A DNA stretch of 64,000 bases, taken from contig JAFRNE010000011.1 in assembly GCA_017430325.1 (NCBI GenBank), forward strand, positions 97,263-161,262, written 5' to 3'. Source of the DNA: Eubacterium sp. (lineage in GTDB: Bacteria; Bacillota; Clostridia; Lachnospirales; Lachnospiraceae). This document shows, piece by piece, positions 10,201 to 17,969 of this stretch (the stretch's first letter is position 1; each line of letters opens with the position of its first letter). The notes beneath the pieces were generated by a model, which was not told the DNA's origin, ran no database searches, and was given only the letters and a program-made list of their open reading frames with translations. The position numbers and the translations under genes were made by a program.

Positions 10201-11827
10201 ACTTATTCTGATCATCGACCGTTCCGGAAGTATGCTTGAGCATGCGGCAGGCGGCGGAACCTTCCTGGACGTAGCTTTAAATGCGGCAGTTACAGCAGTT
10301 GATAATCTTAGTGAAAGAGATTATGTCGGCGTTGTGACCTTCGATGACAGATTCGAATGGGCAGTTCCTGTGCAGCAGGTTACCGATAAGGAAACTATCA
10401 AGGAATCCATCAAGAAGATTAAGGAAGGCGGCGGTACTACCATCAAACCTGCTCTTATGGATGCTGCAGTGAAGCTGAAGAGCACACCGGGAGTCAATAA
10501 ACACCTTATCCTTCTCAGTGATGGTATGGGTGAGACTGATGATTTTGATGATGCCATAGAGCTTATAAATAAGAGTGGTCTTACTCTTTCAACGGTTGCA
10601 GTAGGTGATTATGCGGATACAATGCTCCTGAACCGTCTTGCAACAGCCTGCGGCGGAAGATATTATCACTCAAGAAATGCCGGAAATATCCCGAGCATCT
10701 TCACGCAGGAAATATATCTTTCCATGAATACCTACATCCAGAACGGTGAATTCGGTCTGAATGTATCGCCTTCAAATGCGATAACCAAGGGACTTTTCGA
10801 GGGCGGCTGGCCGGAAATACTCGGCTACATCGGTGCAACAGCTAAGGAGCTTTCAACTCAGGTCATCACAAGCAATCAGGATGATCCGATCCTTACAGTA
10901 TGGCAGTACGGTCTTGGTAAGACTGTGGCATGGAATACTGATGTCAAAGGTGAGTGGACCTCAAATCTGTCCGGCGAGACCGATTATGCTGCAATGTGGA
11001 AGAGACTCACGGATTATACGATAAATGAGAGTATGAGTTCGGCTGATAAGGTTGAGACCAAGGAAGTGGATGGCAAGACCATCATCACCTATAAGGCAGA
11101 CGAATTCAAAGAAGATACTGAGATCTCTGCAAATTATGTATCGCCTGACGGAACAGAGGGAAGCCTCAGCTTTGTTATGGTTGAGCCGGGCGTATTTCAG
11201 GCTGAGCTTGACGGTGACAGCGCAGGTATATACGAGATGAGTGTTGTCAGAGAGGACGGCGGAGCGCTCATTAACTCCATAAATACAGCCGCTGTGCTCC
11301 AGTACCCGAAGGAATACAGATTTGATATCAGTAACAAGAATTACATAGAATATATAGAAAAATACGGTAAAGCCATAAGCTTCTCTGATTCTGTCTGGGG
11401 AGACATGAAGAAGCATTTCTCTTCAAAGTTTGAGCTGACATGGATATTTATCCTGCTTGCGCTGCTTCTCTTTGTGACGGACGTAACCCTCAGAAAGCTC
11501 GGCTTCATGCACTTCCCTATCAAGAAAAAGAAGAAGGTGAAGTCAGTGGTTATAAGCGATGGAGCGGCTGCGATAAATGCAGGTCCGGACAGTGGAATAT
11601 CAGCTCCTGCGGCACCATCGGCAGCATCGGGTGTATTTTTCACCGGTCCACAGACACCGGCAGCAGGTATTGCGGCTCAGGGTGGTACGCAGCCTCAGCA
11701 GGCTTCGGCAGGTAAGAAAGCCGGCAAGGCTGATAAGAAAGCGGCTAAACCTAAGGGCGGAGCGGCTCCGGCGGGCGGACTTGATATGTCTGAACTTCTG
11801 AAGAAGAAAAATAACAGAAATCTATAA
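7259..11827 (+). CDS. Giant BatA-like membrane protein with three vWA domains
   Basis: A 1522-residue protein. Its N-terminus (about residues 1-80) is BatA-like with two membrane helices. The first vWA domain starts near residue 88 with LIDTSAGM, which lacks the second MIDAS serine. Two helices lie near 582-632. A second vWA starts near 640 (LIDLSESD, intact DxSxS). A GATase-like or Rossmann segment runs about 857-950, and a third vWA starts near 982 (IIDRSGSM, intact). One helix near 1394-1412 and a Lys/Ala/Pro-rich cytoplasmic tail end the protein. It seems to merge functions usually split over BatA/BatB-type proteins and a glutamine-amidotransferase-like vWA protein. It should be the membrane partner of the MoxR and DUF58 proteins. 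Confidence 0.9.
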   Translation: MTFSTLLPLALTVFVPFIIILYFLRPRGKDTKISSNLLWKQLFEKTMSRTTKSRFVRDILLVLQLLIVVLLIFALMAPHIRTKSRTETNVLMLIDTSAGMQHTEGGKTRLERAIEEAKNMVDDAGATSFTVITAGGTTDIRISNSKDKGKVKKALNAISCTDEEGSLTSAYDIVRTMQEGSGDEPLHVVIFTDGSGVSSAEEYKNKLDAEIRSYGGGSENISAFSLTFSSAGLDAQGEEIYNFASRITNFGNSAASFEVTLYDENGTVLGIKDLSADAGLSATAIFNDVLWRGQSARIEISGITFEDGGKDSLDKDNKAYAVKTRINDVNGMLIGQGNVYIEKAFQAVTGHTVRVAADDSSVKNSDSNILIYDSGSGMKDYTGTSAEGEQSTVSGVMRFGIPSDEADIEKKLEGIFVTVRETALTYGIGDFSLGVNEAAILKVPDWATSFIEHNGSSVGYFGEKDGVRYIVLGFDIRETDFPLKAEFPIFIADSVSYLSDSGILVDNIYTAGETLQVNPSADYDSAVLASRLTEAGVFSVSAGEAAENYVVRFPMSESDGRPDDKGNVSTGDYSGALIRKNLRDYLVVAAILLLILELMIYVRGMRYRGKFYIILRCVMALLLVLGILGINIPTKAKVQTTVFLIDLSESDKDHLEEIDKFLSREIRKIGKNDQYGVVAFGDDSVIDQFVTKSDSYSGVMAKVDGDATNIEEAVGRALSMIPSESAGRIVIVTDGRETEGNIMNTAAAITGGDIELRSILLEEDDIDDVYIENATLPDRVSFGEQFTINVTIVSNIETEANLTLTDGNGKGSEMKVSLKEGNNRFSFRQTVEGEHSESFTITVDAEGDQNPDNNSFNVFTAVSDAPGVLVLFGKGAKDDAFEAVLKAAGVNYEGMSVSKAPTELKDMLAYESIIFDNVFLSDVPDGFMDSIETYVKDYGHGFICCGGENSFMLGGYNDTVIEKILPVDMEMRGLVEMPSTGLILIIDRSGSMLEHAAGGGTFLDVALNAAVTAVDNLSERDYVGVVTFDDRFEWAVPVQQVTDKETIKESIKKIKEGGGTTIKPALMDAAVKLKSTPGVNKHLILLSDGMGETDDFDDAIELINKSGLTLSTVAVGDYADTMLLNRLATACGGRYYHSRNAGNIPSIFTQEIYLSMNTYIQNGEFGLNVSPSNAITKGLFEGGWPEILGYIGATAKELSTQVITSNQDDPILTVWQYGLGKTVAWNTDVKGEWTSNLSGETDYAAMWKRLTDYTINESMSSADKVETKEVDGKTIITYKADEFKEDTEISANYVSPDGTEGSLSFVMVEPGVFQAELDGDSAGIYEMSVVREDGGALINSINTAAVLQYPKEYRFDISNKNYIEYIEKYGKAISFSDSVWGDMKKHFSSKFELTWIFILLALLLFVTDVTLRKLGFMHFPIKKKKKVKSVVISDGAAAINAGPDSGISAPAAPSAASGVFFTGPQTPAAGIAAQGGTQPQQASAGKKAGKADKKAAKPKGGAAPAGGLDMSELLKKKNNRNL

Positions 11828-11919
11828 AAATATTTTTGTATTTGTTGCTTTTTTGTTATGCCTGCAATGTTGCATCGTTGGACATGAGTAATCCTGTACT
11901 GTATTTTTTCGGTCGGACA

Positions 11920-11928
11920 TGTTATAAT
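11920..11928 (+). promoter_or_regulatory. Extended -10 promoter for the nitroreductase gene
   Basis: TGTTATAAT is an exact extended -10 element 52 bp upstream of the nitroreductase ATG. No good -35 box sits 17 bp further up. The surrounding 11828-11979 gap is AT-rich and separates the vWA operon from this gene. Confidence 0.55.
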
Positions 11929-11979
11929 ATTTCTGCTAATTTTTTGGCGTAGCGAAAGATATTTAAGGAGGGCTGCAAA

Positions 11980-12522
11980 ATGGAATTATTAGAAGGTATC
12001 AAGACAAGAAGAAGCGTTAGAAACTTTACTGACGAGAAGGTTAGTCATGAGACTGTTGAGAAGATAATCGATTCTGCAAGGATGGCTCCATCTTGGAAGA
12101 ACAGCCAGACTGCAAGATATATTGTTGTTGAAGATAAGGAAGTGCTTGCTAAGATCGCTGACGAAGCAACTCTCGGCTTTGAGCATAATAAGGAGATCAT
12201 ATTAGGTGCACCTGCACTTGTAGTTCTTGCTTCTGTTGCCAAGAGAAGCGGTTATGAGAGAGATGGTTCCTTCACAACCTCTAAGGGACAGGGCTGGGAA
12301 ATGTTTGACGCAGGTATCGCTGCACAGACCTTCTGTCTCGCTGCTCATGAAGCAGGAGTTGGAAGCGTTATCCTTGGAATATTTGATGATGCAAAGGTTG
12401 CAGAGCTCATCAATCTTCCTGAGAATCAGAATGTTTCAGCACTTATTCCTATCGGCTACAGCGATAAGGAGCTTCCAGCCGTACCTCGTAAGGAAGTAGC
12501 TGATCTTCTTACATTTATTTAA
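11980..12522 (+). CDS. Nitroreductase family FMN protein
   Basis: A 180-residue flavoprotein of the nitroreductase fold, expected to reduce nitro compounds, quinones or flavins with NAD(P)H. The family start RRSVRNFTDEKVS and the FMN-contacting APSWKNSQTARYIVV are present, and the C-terminal half holds the conserved AAHEAGVGSVILGIF. AAGGAGGG sits 7 bp before the ATG. It appears to be a single-gene unit with its own promoter. The true substrate cannot be read from sequence. Confidence 0.92.
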   Translation: MELLEGIKTRRSVRNFTDEKVSHETVEKIIDSARMAPSWKNSQTARYIVVEDKEVLAKIADEATLGFEHNKEIILGAPALVVLASVAKRSGYERDGSFTTSKGQGWEMFDAGIAAQTFCLAAHEAGVGSVILGIFDDAKVAELINLPENQNVSALIPIGYSDKELPAVPRKEVADLLTFI

Positions 12523-12540
12523 GATAAAAGGACATACGGA

Positions 12541-12630
12541 TGTAGTTCAGAGTGATCATGGGTGTCAGTCGAGGATTCGCGTGATCATACAATATGACGA
12601 TGCGAATCCGTGTGATCATATAATATAGAC
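12541..12630 (+). repeat. Degenerate 30-31 bp tandem repeat, three units
   Basis: Three units share the core GTGATCAT at 12552, 12581 and 12612, a period of about 30 bp. The last two units align over most of their length (GATTCGCGTGATCATACAATAT against GAATCCGTGTGATCATATAATAT, broken here at GTGATCAT). The array fills most of the 127-bp gap before topB. It may be a decayed local duplication rather than a binding-site array. Confidence 0.6.
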
Positions 12631-12649
12631 CGGATAGAAGAGACAGAAA

Positions 12650-14725
12650 ATGAAAAAATTATACATAGCAGAGAAACCAAGCGTTGCCAAGGAGTTTGCG
12701 AAGGCTCTTGGCATAAAGGGCGGTGGATCAAATGGTTATATCGAGGAGGGCGACAACATCGTAACCTGGTGTGTCGGCCACCTCGTTAACATGAGTTATC
12801 CTGAAGCCTACGATGAAAAATACAAAAGATGGTCGATGGACACCATCCCATTTATCCCTGAAAAATACAAATACGATGTTATCCCGGCAGCCAGCAAGCA
12901 GTTTAAGATAGTGAGCGGGCTGCTTAATCGTGATGATGTTGAGACTATTTATGTCTGCACCGACTCGGGACGTGAGGGAGAATACATCTACAGGCTTGTG
13001 GATATGCAGGCAGGCGTAAGTGATAAGAAGGATAAGAGAAGGGTATGGATCGATTCCCAGACCGAAGAGGAAATACTCCGCGGTATCCGCGAAGCAAAGC
13101 CTCTGTCCGCATATGATAACCTCAGTACAGCTGCCTACCTTCGTGCGAAGGAGGACTATCTGATGGGTATCAATTTTTCGCGTGCTCTGACACTTAAGTA
13201 TTCTTATCCGGTGAAGCAGTATCTGGGACTTGATAAATGCGTTATCGCCGTAGGTCGTGTAATGACCTGTGTTCTGGGTATGATAGTCACAAGAGAGAGG
13301 GAGATCAGAAGCTTCGTTCCGACGCCTTTCTTCAGAGTGCTTGCGAAGGTTGGAGATGAAAATGCCTCCTTCGAAGCTGAGTGGCGCAGCGAAAAGGGAA
13401 CAAAGTATTTTGAAAGTCCTCTGCTGTATAAGGAAAATGGATTCAAAAAGAGAGAGGATGCGGAGAAGCTTATAGAAGAGCTGTCACAGCCCCTTCCGAT
13501 CGAAATGATATGTGAGAAGGTTGAGAAGAAGACGGAGAAGAAGAATCCGCCGATGCTCTACAACCTTGCCGAGCTTCAGAATGACTGCTCGAGAATATAT
13601 AAGATAAGCCCTGCGGAAACTCTGGAGATAGTGCAGGAGCTTTACGAGAAGAAGCTTGTAACCTATCCGAGAACCGATGCGAGAGTTCTTTCGACGGCGG
13701 TTTCGAAGGAGATAGGCAAGAATATCGGAGGCCTCAGAGCCTATGCGCCACTGGGAGCCTACGCCGACCTTATAATGAACCGGGGCGGCTATAAAAATAT
13801 CGCAAAATCAAAATATGTTAATGATAAACAGATAACAGACCACTATGCCATCATTCCTACCGGCCAGGGCTTTTCGGCACTTGGTTCACTTTCGGGAGTT
13901 AAACAGGGCGTATATGACCTTATCGTTAGAAGGTTTTTATCTATATTTTTCCCACCTGCGGAATATGAGAAATACTCTCTTAAGCTTGACAGGAACGGCG
14001 AGAAATTCTTTGCAAGTGCAAAGGTACTTTCAAAGCCGGGTTATCTTGTGATAGCTGACAGAAATTATGGCCAGAAGAAGGATGATGCCGAAGATAAGAA
14101 GCAGGGTGAGAAGCCGGAGGAGAAGGGCGAGGAAGCCGGCGACTCTGAGGACGGAAAGAAGGACGGAGAGACCGGTGCGGTTTCAAACAGTAAGGAATTC
14201 ATCGAGCTCTTTAAGAGCCTGAAGAAGGGAAGCGTGCTTCCGTGCAGCGGCTTCAGCATACGTGAGGGAGAGACGACTCCGCCGAAGAGATACAGCTCGG
14301 GTACACTGATCCTTGCTATGGAAAATGCAGGTCAGTTTATCGAGGACGAGGATCTTCGTGCACAGATCAAAGGAAGTGGAATCGGTACTTCAGCAACAAG
14401 AGACTCGATCATCACAAAGCTTGTAAATAATAAATACATCGCCCTGAATAAAAAGACTCAGATAGTTACACCGACCTTCCTCGGTGAGATAATAAATGAT
14501 GTTGTACTTTATTCCATCAACGGACTTCTCCGCGCAGACCTCACTGCAAGCTGGGAGAAGGGACTTGATATGGTTGCTTCGGGAACCATAACCGAGCAGG
14601 AATACAGCGATAAGATGTGCGATTATGTACGGAAATATACCGATTTTGTCAAGAGCATAACCAATCAGAATAATATGCGATATATATTTGACAAGACGGC
14701 ACCGTATTACAGCAAGAAGAAATAA
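12650..14725 (+). CDS. topB: DNA topoisomerase III (type IA)
   Basis: A 691-residue type IA topoisomerase that relaxes or decatenates DNA through a 5'-phosphotyrosine intermediate. The TOPRIM domain starts at MKKLYIAEKPSVAKEF and contains CTDSGREGEYI. The active-site tyrosine is Y339 in VTYPRTDAR. A Lys/Glu/Asp-rich insertion covers about residues 480-515 (KKDDAEDKKQGEKPEEKGEE). TOPRIM metal site DSG in place of DAD also occurs as DAG in many Firmicutes and Bacteroidetes TopB proteins, so I do not read it as a defect. No conjugation genes are nearby, so it is probably the chromosomal copy. Confidence 0.93.
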   Translation: MKKLYIAEKPSVAKEFAKALGIKGGGSNGYIEEGDNIVTWCVGHLVNMSYPEAYDEKYKRWSMDTIPFIPEKYKYDVIPAASKQFKIVSGLLNRDDVETIYVCTDSGREGEYIYRLVDMQAGVSDKKDKRRVWIDSQTEEEILRGIREAKPLSAYDNLSTAAYLRAKEDYLMGINFSRALTLKYSYPVKQYLGLDKCVIAVGRVMTCVLGMIVTREREIRSFVPTPFFRVLAKVGDENASFEAEWRSEKGTKYFESPLLYKENGFKKREDAEKLIEELSQPLPIEMICEKVEKKTEKKNPPMLYNLAELQNDCSRIYKISPAETLEIVQELYEKKLVTYPRTDARVLSTAVSKEIGKNIGGLRAYAPLGAYADLIMNRGGYKNIAKSKYVNDKQITDHYAIIPTGQGFSALGSLSGVKQGVYDLIVRRFLSIFFPPAEYEKYSLKLDRNGEKFFASAKVLSKPGYLVIADRNYGQKKDDAEDKKQGEKPEEKGEEAGDSEDGKKDGETGAVSNSKEFIELFKSLKKGSVLPCSGFSIREGETTPPKRYSSGTLILAMENAGQFIEDEDLRAQIKGSGIGTSATRDSIITKLVNNKYIALNKKTQIVTPTFLGEIINDVVLYSINGLLRADLTASWEKGLDMVASGTITEQEYSDKMCDYVRKYTDFVKSITNQNNMRYIFDKTAPYYSKKK

Positions 14726-14756
14726 GAAAAAAGCATAGATACTCGGAGGGAAAATA

Positions 14757-15458
14757 ATGTCAGATAATAAAGAGTTACTTATGATCAAGAATATGTACGA
14801 CCTGGAGCATACAGAGGCCCGTGAGCTTCTGGAAGGCTTAAGCTATCCGTGGGAGGCTCTTCCTCATATCAAGGAGCTCATCATAAAGCTTGGTGCAAAG
14901 ATCGATGAGGAGGCTTCCGGAGAATATATCAAGAAGGGCGAAAATGTATGGATCCACAAGACTGCAAAGGTCTGGGACAGTGCATATTTCGGTGAATATA
15001 TCATTATCGGTGCTGAAACCGAGGTTAGACAGTGCGCCTTCCTCAGAGGCAATGCTCTCGTAGGAAAGAACTGTGTTGTAGGTAACTCCACAGAGCTGAA
15101 GAATGTTATACTTTTCGACAATGTTCAGGTGCCTCATTATAACTATGTCGGCGATTCGGTGCTCGGCTATAAATCACATATGGGTGCAGGTTCCATCACC
15201 TCAAATGTTAAGTCTGACAAGACTCTCGTGGTTGTTAAGGGATACGACGAATACAGCGATATCAATATCGAGACAGGCCTGAAGAAGTTCGGTGCTATGC
15301 TTGGCGACTTTGTTGAAGTAGGCTGCAACAGCGTGCTGAATCCGGGCTCTGTTATTGGCAGAAATACAAATATTTATCCGCTTTCACCTATCAGAGGCTT
15401 CATCCCTGAGAAGAGTATTGTGAAGACCGGAAATGTAGTTATTACAAAGAATGAGTAA
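14757..15458 (+). CDS. Left-handed beta-helix nucleotidyl/acyl-transferase-like protein (GlmU-like)
   Basis: A 233-residue protein whose central part (about residues 65-215) shows hexapeptide-repeat periodicity, as in VWIHKTAKVWDSAYFGEYI and VGKNCVVGNSTELKNVILF. It resembles the C-terminal acetyltransferase half of GlmU and other sugar-nucleotide transferases, but no N-terminal pyrophosphorylase domain is present. A GGAGGG site precedes the ATG. The stop codon abuts the start of the radical SAM gene. Substrate unknown. Confidence 0.8.
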   Translation: MSDNKELLMIKNMYDLEHTEARELLEGLSYPWEALPHIKELIIKLGAKIDEEASGEYIKKGENVWIHKTAKVWDSAYFGEYIIIGAETEVRQCAFLRGNALVGKNCVVGNSTELKNVILFDNVQVPHYNYVGDSVLGYKSHMGAGSITSNVKSDKTLVVVKGYDEYSDINIETGLKKFGAMLGDFVEVGCNSVLNPGSVIGRNTNIYPLSPIRGFIPEKSIVKTGNVVITKNE

Positions 15459-16469
15459 ATGACAGAAAATATTAGAAATATGGAAGGATACTCGCCCTGC
15501 AGGCTGTGTCCGAGACAATGTAATATTGACAGAACCTTAGCCAAAGGCATCTGTAATGAGAAAAGCACCCTGCATGTCAGTCGTGCTTCTCTTCATATGT
15601 GGGAGGAACCGTGCATATCCGGAAAAAACGGCTCGGGCACTATATTTTTCTCGGGTTGCAATATGGGCTGTGTCTTCTGCCAGAATTATGAGATCAGCCG
15701 CGGAAGGATAGGAAAAAATATCGATATCGGAAGGCTGGTGGAGATATTTTTCGAGCTGAAGGAAAAGGGCGCAAATAATATAAATCTTGTCACCGGAGAT
15801 ATATTTATCCCGACCATCAGGATAGCCATAGAAAAGGCAAAATCGGAGGGCTTTGACCTGCCGTTTCTGATGAATACCTCGTCCTACATAACCGTCGATA
15901 CGCTGAAAAGCCTTGAAGGACTGATAGATATCTACCTTCCGGATATGAAATATATACGTGAGAGCGATGCTGTAAAATACAGCAATTCGCCGGGGTATCC
16001 CGAGGCTGCGAAGGCTGCCATAGCCGAGATGGTGCGTCAGCAGCCGGAGTGTATTTTTACGCAGCGGGATGCAGGGGATGATGAAGCAGAATATAAAGAT
16101 GATTTGAATGATACGGCAGAATATAGAGATGATCCGGAGGATGAATATGACTCAGGAAGACTCATAAAGAAGGGTGTGATCGTCCGCCACCTGCTCCTGC
16201 CGGGGATGCTGATCCAGGCAAAGCTGATAGTGAGATACCTCTATCAGACCTATGGCGATAGTATTTATATCAGTCTGATGAATCAGTTTACGCCGGACAG
16301 TGAGAAGCTGAGTGAGAGATACCCTGAGGTCAACAGAAAAGTAACGGAATACGAATATAAAAGCCTGGTGGATTATGCTGCCGAGCTGGGAGTGACAAAC
16401 GGTTTTATACAGGTTGGAGAGACTGCGGAGGAGAGCTTCATACCGGCCTTTGATCTGACGGGAGTCTGA
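15459..16469 (+). CDS. Radical SAM protein, PflX/pyruvate-formate-lyase-activase-like
   Basis: A 336-residue radical SAM enzyme. The cluster motif CxxxCxxC is C67, C71, C74 (SGCNMGCVFCQNYEIS). It is preceded by the extra cysteine motif CRLCPRQC near residue 13, typical of the COG1313 group of putative glycyl-radical activases. An acidic insertion near residues 201-230 is a ten-residue duplication (AEYKDDLNDT, AEYRDDPEDE). The start directly follows the stop of the preceding gene, so translation is coupled. The partner enzyme is unknown and no glycyl radical enzyme lies in the window. Confidence 0.87.
   Translation: MTENIRNMEGYSPCRLCPRQCNIDRTLAKGICNEKSTLHVSRASLHMWEEPCISGKNGSGTIFFSGCNMGCVFCQNYEISRGRIGKNIDIGRLVEIFFELKEKGANNINLVTGDIFIPTIRIAIEKAKSEGFDLPFLMNTSSYITVDTLKSLEGLIDIYLPDMKYIRESDAVKYSNSPGYPEAAKAAIAEMVRQQPECIFTQRDAGDDEAEYKDDLNDTAEYRDDPEDEYDSGRLIKKGVIVRHLLLPGMLIQAKLIVRYLYQTYGDSIYISLMNQFTPDSEKLSERYPEVNRKVTEYEYKSLVDYAAELGVTNGFIQVGETAEESFIPAFDLTGV
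16086..16145 (+). repeat. 30-bp in-frame duplication in the radical SAM gene
   Basis: Two adjacent 30-bp units beginning GCAGAATATAAAGATGAT and GCAGAATATAGAGATGAT encode AEYKDDLNDT and AEYRDDPEDE. They sit in an acidic loop that looks inserted relative to the compact radical SAM core. Confidence 0.75.
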
Positions 16470-16561
16470 GCAGGGGACTTAGAGTAAAAAGTGATCCGGA
16501 AGTAATGTTCGAATGAGTCTATCATGTTCAAAGAGACCCATATACAGAAATGGAGATAAGC

Positions 16562-17761
16562 ATGGAAAAAGTAGCGTGTAAATACAGTAAAAAATGCGGT
16601 GGCTGCACATATATCGGAGAGGAATATAACAGCTATCTTAAGAAAAAGGAAGATGAGATAAACAGCTGCCTTGAGGAGTTTATCAGTGAGGAGTTTGTGG
16701 GTATCGAACCGGGCAGGATCAAGCTTCTTGGCATGAAGGAGCCGTATCATTACAGACATAAGGTGAATGCTGCCTTTGCGCGTACAAAAAAAGGCGAGAT
16801 AATCTCCGGAATCTATGAAGAGGGAACTCACAATGTGATAGATATCGCTGAGTGCCTGATAGAGAATGGAAAGGCAGATAAGATAGTTCAGGATATCAAG
16901 GGGATGCTCAGGTCCTTCAAGATAAAGATCTATGATGAAGATCTTGGAACCGGGCTGCTCCGACATGTTATGGTCAGAGTCAGCAGAAGTACCGGAGAGG
17001 TTATGGTAATTCTTGTAGCGGCAAGCCCTATATTTCCGTCAAAAAACAATTTCGTGAAGGCGCTCAGAGAAAAGCATCCTGAGGTAAGCACGGTAGTGCT
17101 GAATATCAATAACAAGCATACAAGCATGGTTCTCGGAGACAGGGATATCGTTCTTTACGGCAAGGGCTTTATTAAGGATAAGCTCTGCGGAACGGAGTTC
17201 AAGCTTTCGCCGAGAAGTTTCTTCCAGGTGAATCCCGAAATGACAGAGAGGATATACAGAACAGCAATTGATTTTGCTAAGCTTAAGAAGGATACGCTTG
17301 TTATCGACGCTTATTCCGGAATAGGAACGATCTCGCTGCTTGCAGCAAAGAGTTCTGCAAACGTTATCGGTGTCGAGCTGAATCCTGAGGCTGTCAAGGA
17401 CGCAAATAAGAATGCCGAGATGAATAAGATAAACAATGTCCGTTTCGTCAGAGACGACGCCGGAAAATACATGCTCAGCTTCGTTAACGGTGACGATGAA
17501 CGGCCTGCTGATATAAAAGAAAAGGTTGTTTTCATGGATCCTCCACGTTCAGGAAGCAGTATAGAATTCCTTGAAGCACTGACTGTATTTGCGCCGGAAA
17601 GAGTGGTATATATTTCCTGCAATCCGGAGACCCAGGCGAGGGATGTGAAGTATCTTGCAGAGAAGGGATATGTTGTAAGAAGAGGCATCGCTTTCGATCA
17701 GTTTCCGTGGACGAAGGACGCTGAATGCGTGCTCATGCTTGAAAAAAGAAAAAATGGCTGA
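16562..17761 (+). CDS. 23S rRNA (uracil-5-)-methyltransferase, RlmD/RumA family
   Basis: A 399-residue SAM-dependent RNA m5U methyltransferase. The N-terminal CKYSKKCGGC supplies the Cx5Cx2C part of the [4Fe-4S] site. The SAM motif is DAYSGIGTISLLAAK, followed by MDPPRSG, and the catalytic cysteine is in YISCNPETQARD. It lacks the N-terminal TRAM domain of longer RlmD proteins. I use the ATG at 16562, with GGAG nine bases upstream, rather than that at 16550. Whether the target is U747, U1939 or another base cannot be decided from sequence. Confidence 0.9.
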   Translation: MEKVACKYSKKCGGCTYIGEEYNSYLKKKEDEINSCLEEFISEEFVGIEPGRIKLLGMKEPYHYRHKVNAAFARTKKGEIISGIYEEGTHNVIDIAECLIENGKADKIVQDIKGMLRSFKIKIYDEDLGTGLLRHVMVRVSRSTGEVMVILVAASPIFPSKNNFVKALREKHPEVSTVVLNINNKHTSMVLGDRDIVLYGKGFIKDKLCGTEFKLSPRSFFQVNPEMTERIYRTAIDFAKLKKDTLVIDAYSGIGTISLLAAKSSANVIGVELNPEAVKDANKNAEMNKINNVRFVRDDAGKYMLSFVNGDDERPADIKEKVVFMDPPRSGSSIEFLEALTVFAPERVVYISCNPETQARDVKYLAEKGYVVRRGIAFDQFPWTKDAECVLMLEKRKNG

Positions 17762-17777
17762 AATAAGGCTTTTCAGC
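17757..17777 (+). terminator. Hairpin at the RlmD-like gene stop, weak terminator
   Basis: GCTGAAA and TTTCAGC form a perfect 7-bp stem around a 7-nt loop and overlap the stop codon. No T-run follows, so termination is uncertain. Confidence 0.3.
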
Positions 17778-17844
17778 ATGATTATAAACAAAAAAAGAAT
17801 ACAAATTTGTGTTAAATAACAAATAGCTATTTATAAGGGGTTTG

Positions 17845-17853
17845 TGGTATAAT
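17845..17853 (+). promoter_or_regulatory. Extended -10 promoter for the first EAL gene
   Basis: TGGTATAAT is a perfect extended -10 element 117 bp upstream of the chosen start. The -35 region is weak. The leader that follows contains an inverted repeat at 17871-17897. Confidence 0.5.
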
Positions 17854-17870
17854 AAAGTAAGTGGGAGTCT

Positions 17871-17897
17871 GCCCTTTTTTAGCTATGTCCAAAGGGC
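17871..17897 (+). other. Leader inverted repeat GCCCTTT/AAAGGGC
   Basis: A 7-bp perfect inverted repeat with a 13-nt loop lies just after the predicted promoter of the EAL gene. It could be an RNA hairpin or a DNA operator. I could not match the leader to either class of c-di-GMP riboswitch. Confidence 0.35.
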
Positions 17898-17969
17898 GCT
17901 TCGGTGGCTGTCTGTATGATAAGGGGTTATTATAAGACAGCGGTAAAACATGAGGGAGGAGGTGTCCGC

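Noticed and set aside
12950..12990. Defective TOPRIM metal site in topoisomerase III (DSG instead of DAD)
   Set aside because: DAG/DSG variants are frequent in TopB proteins of Firmicutes and Bacteroidetes; the remaining catalytic residues are intact.
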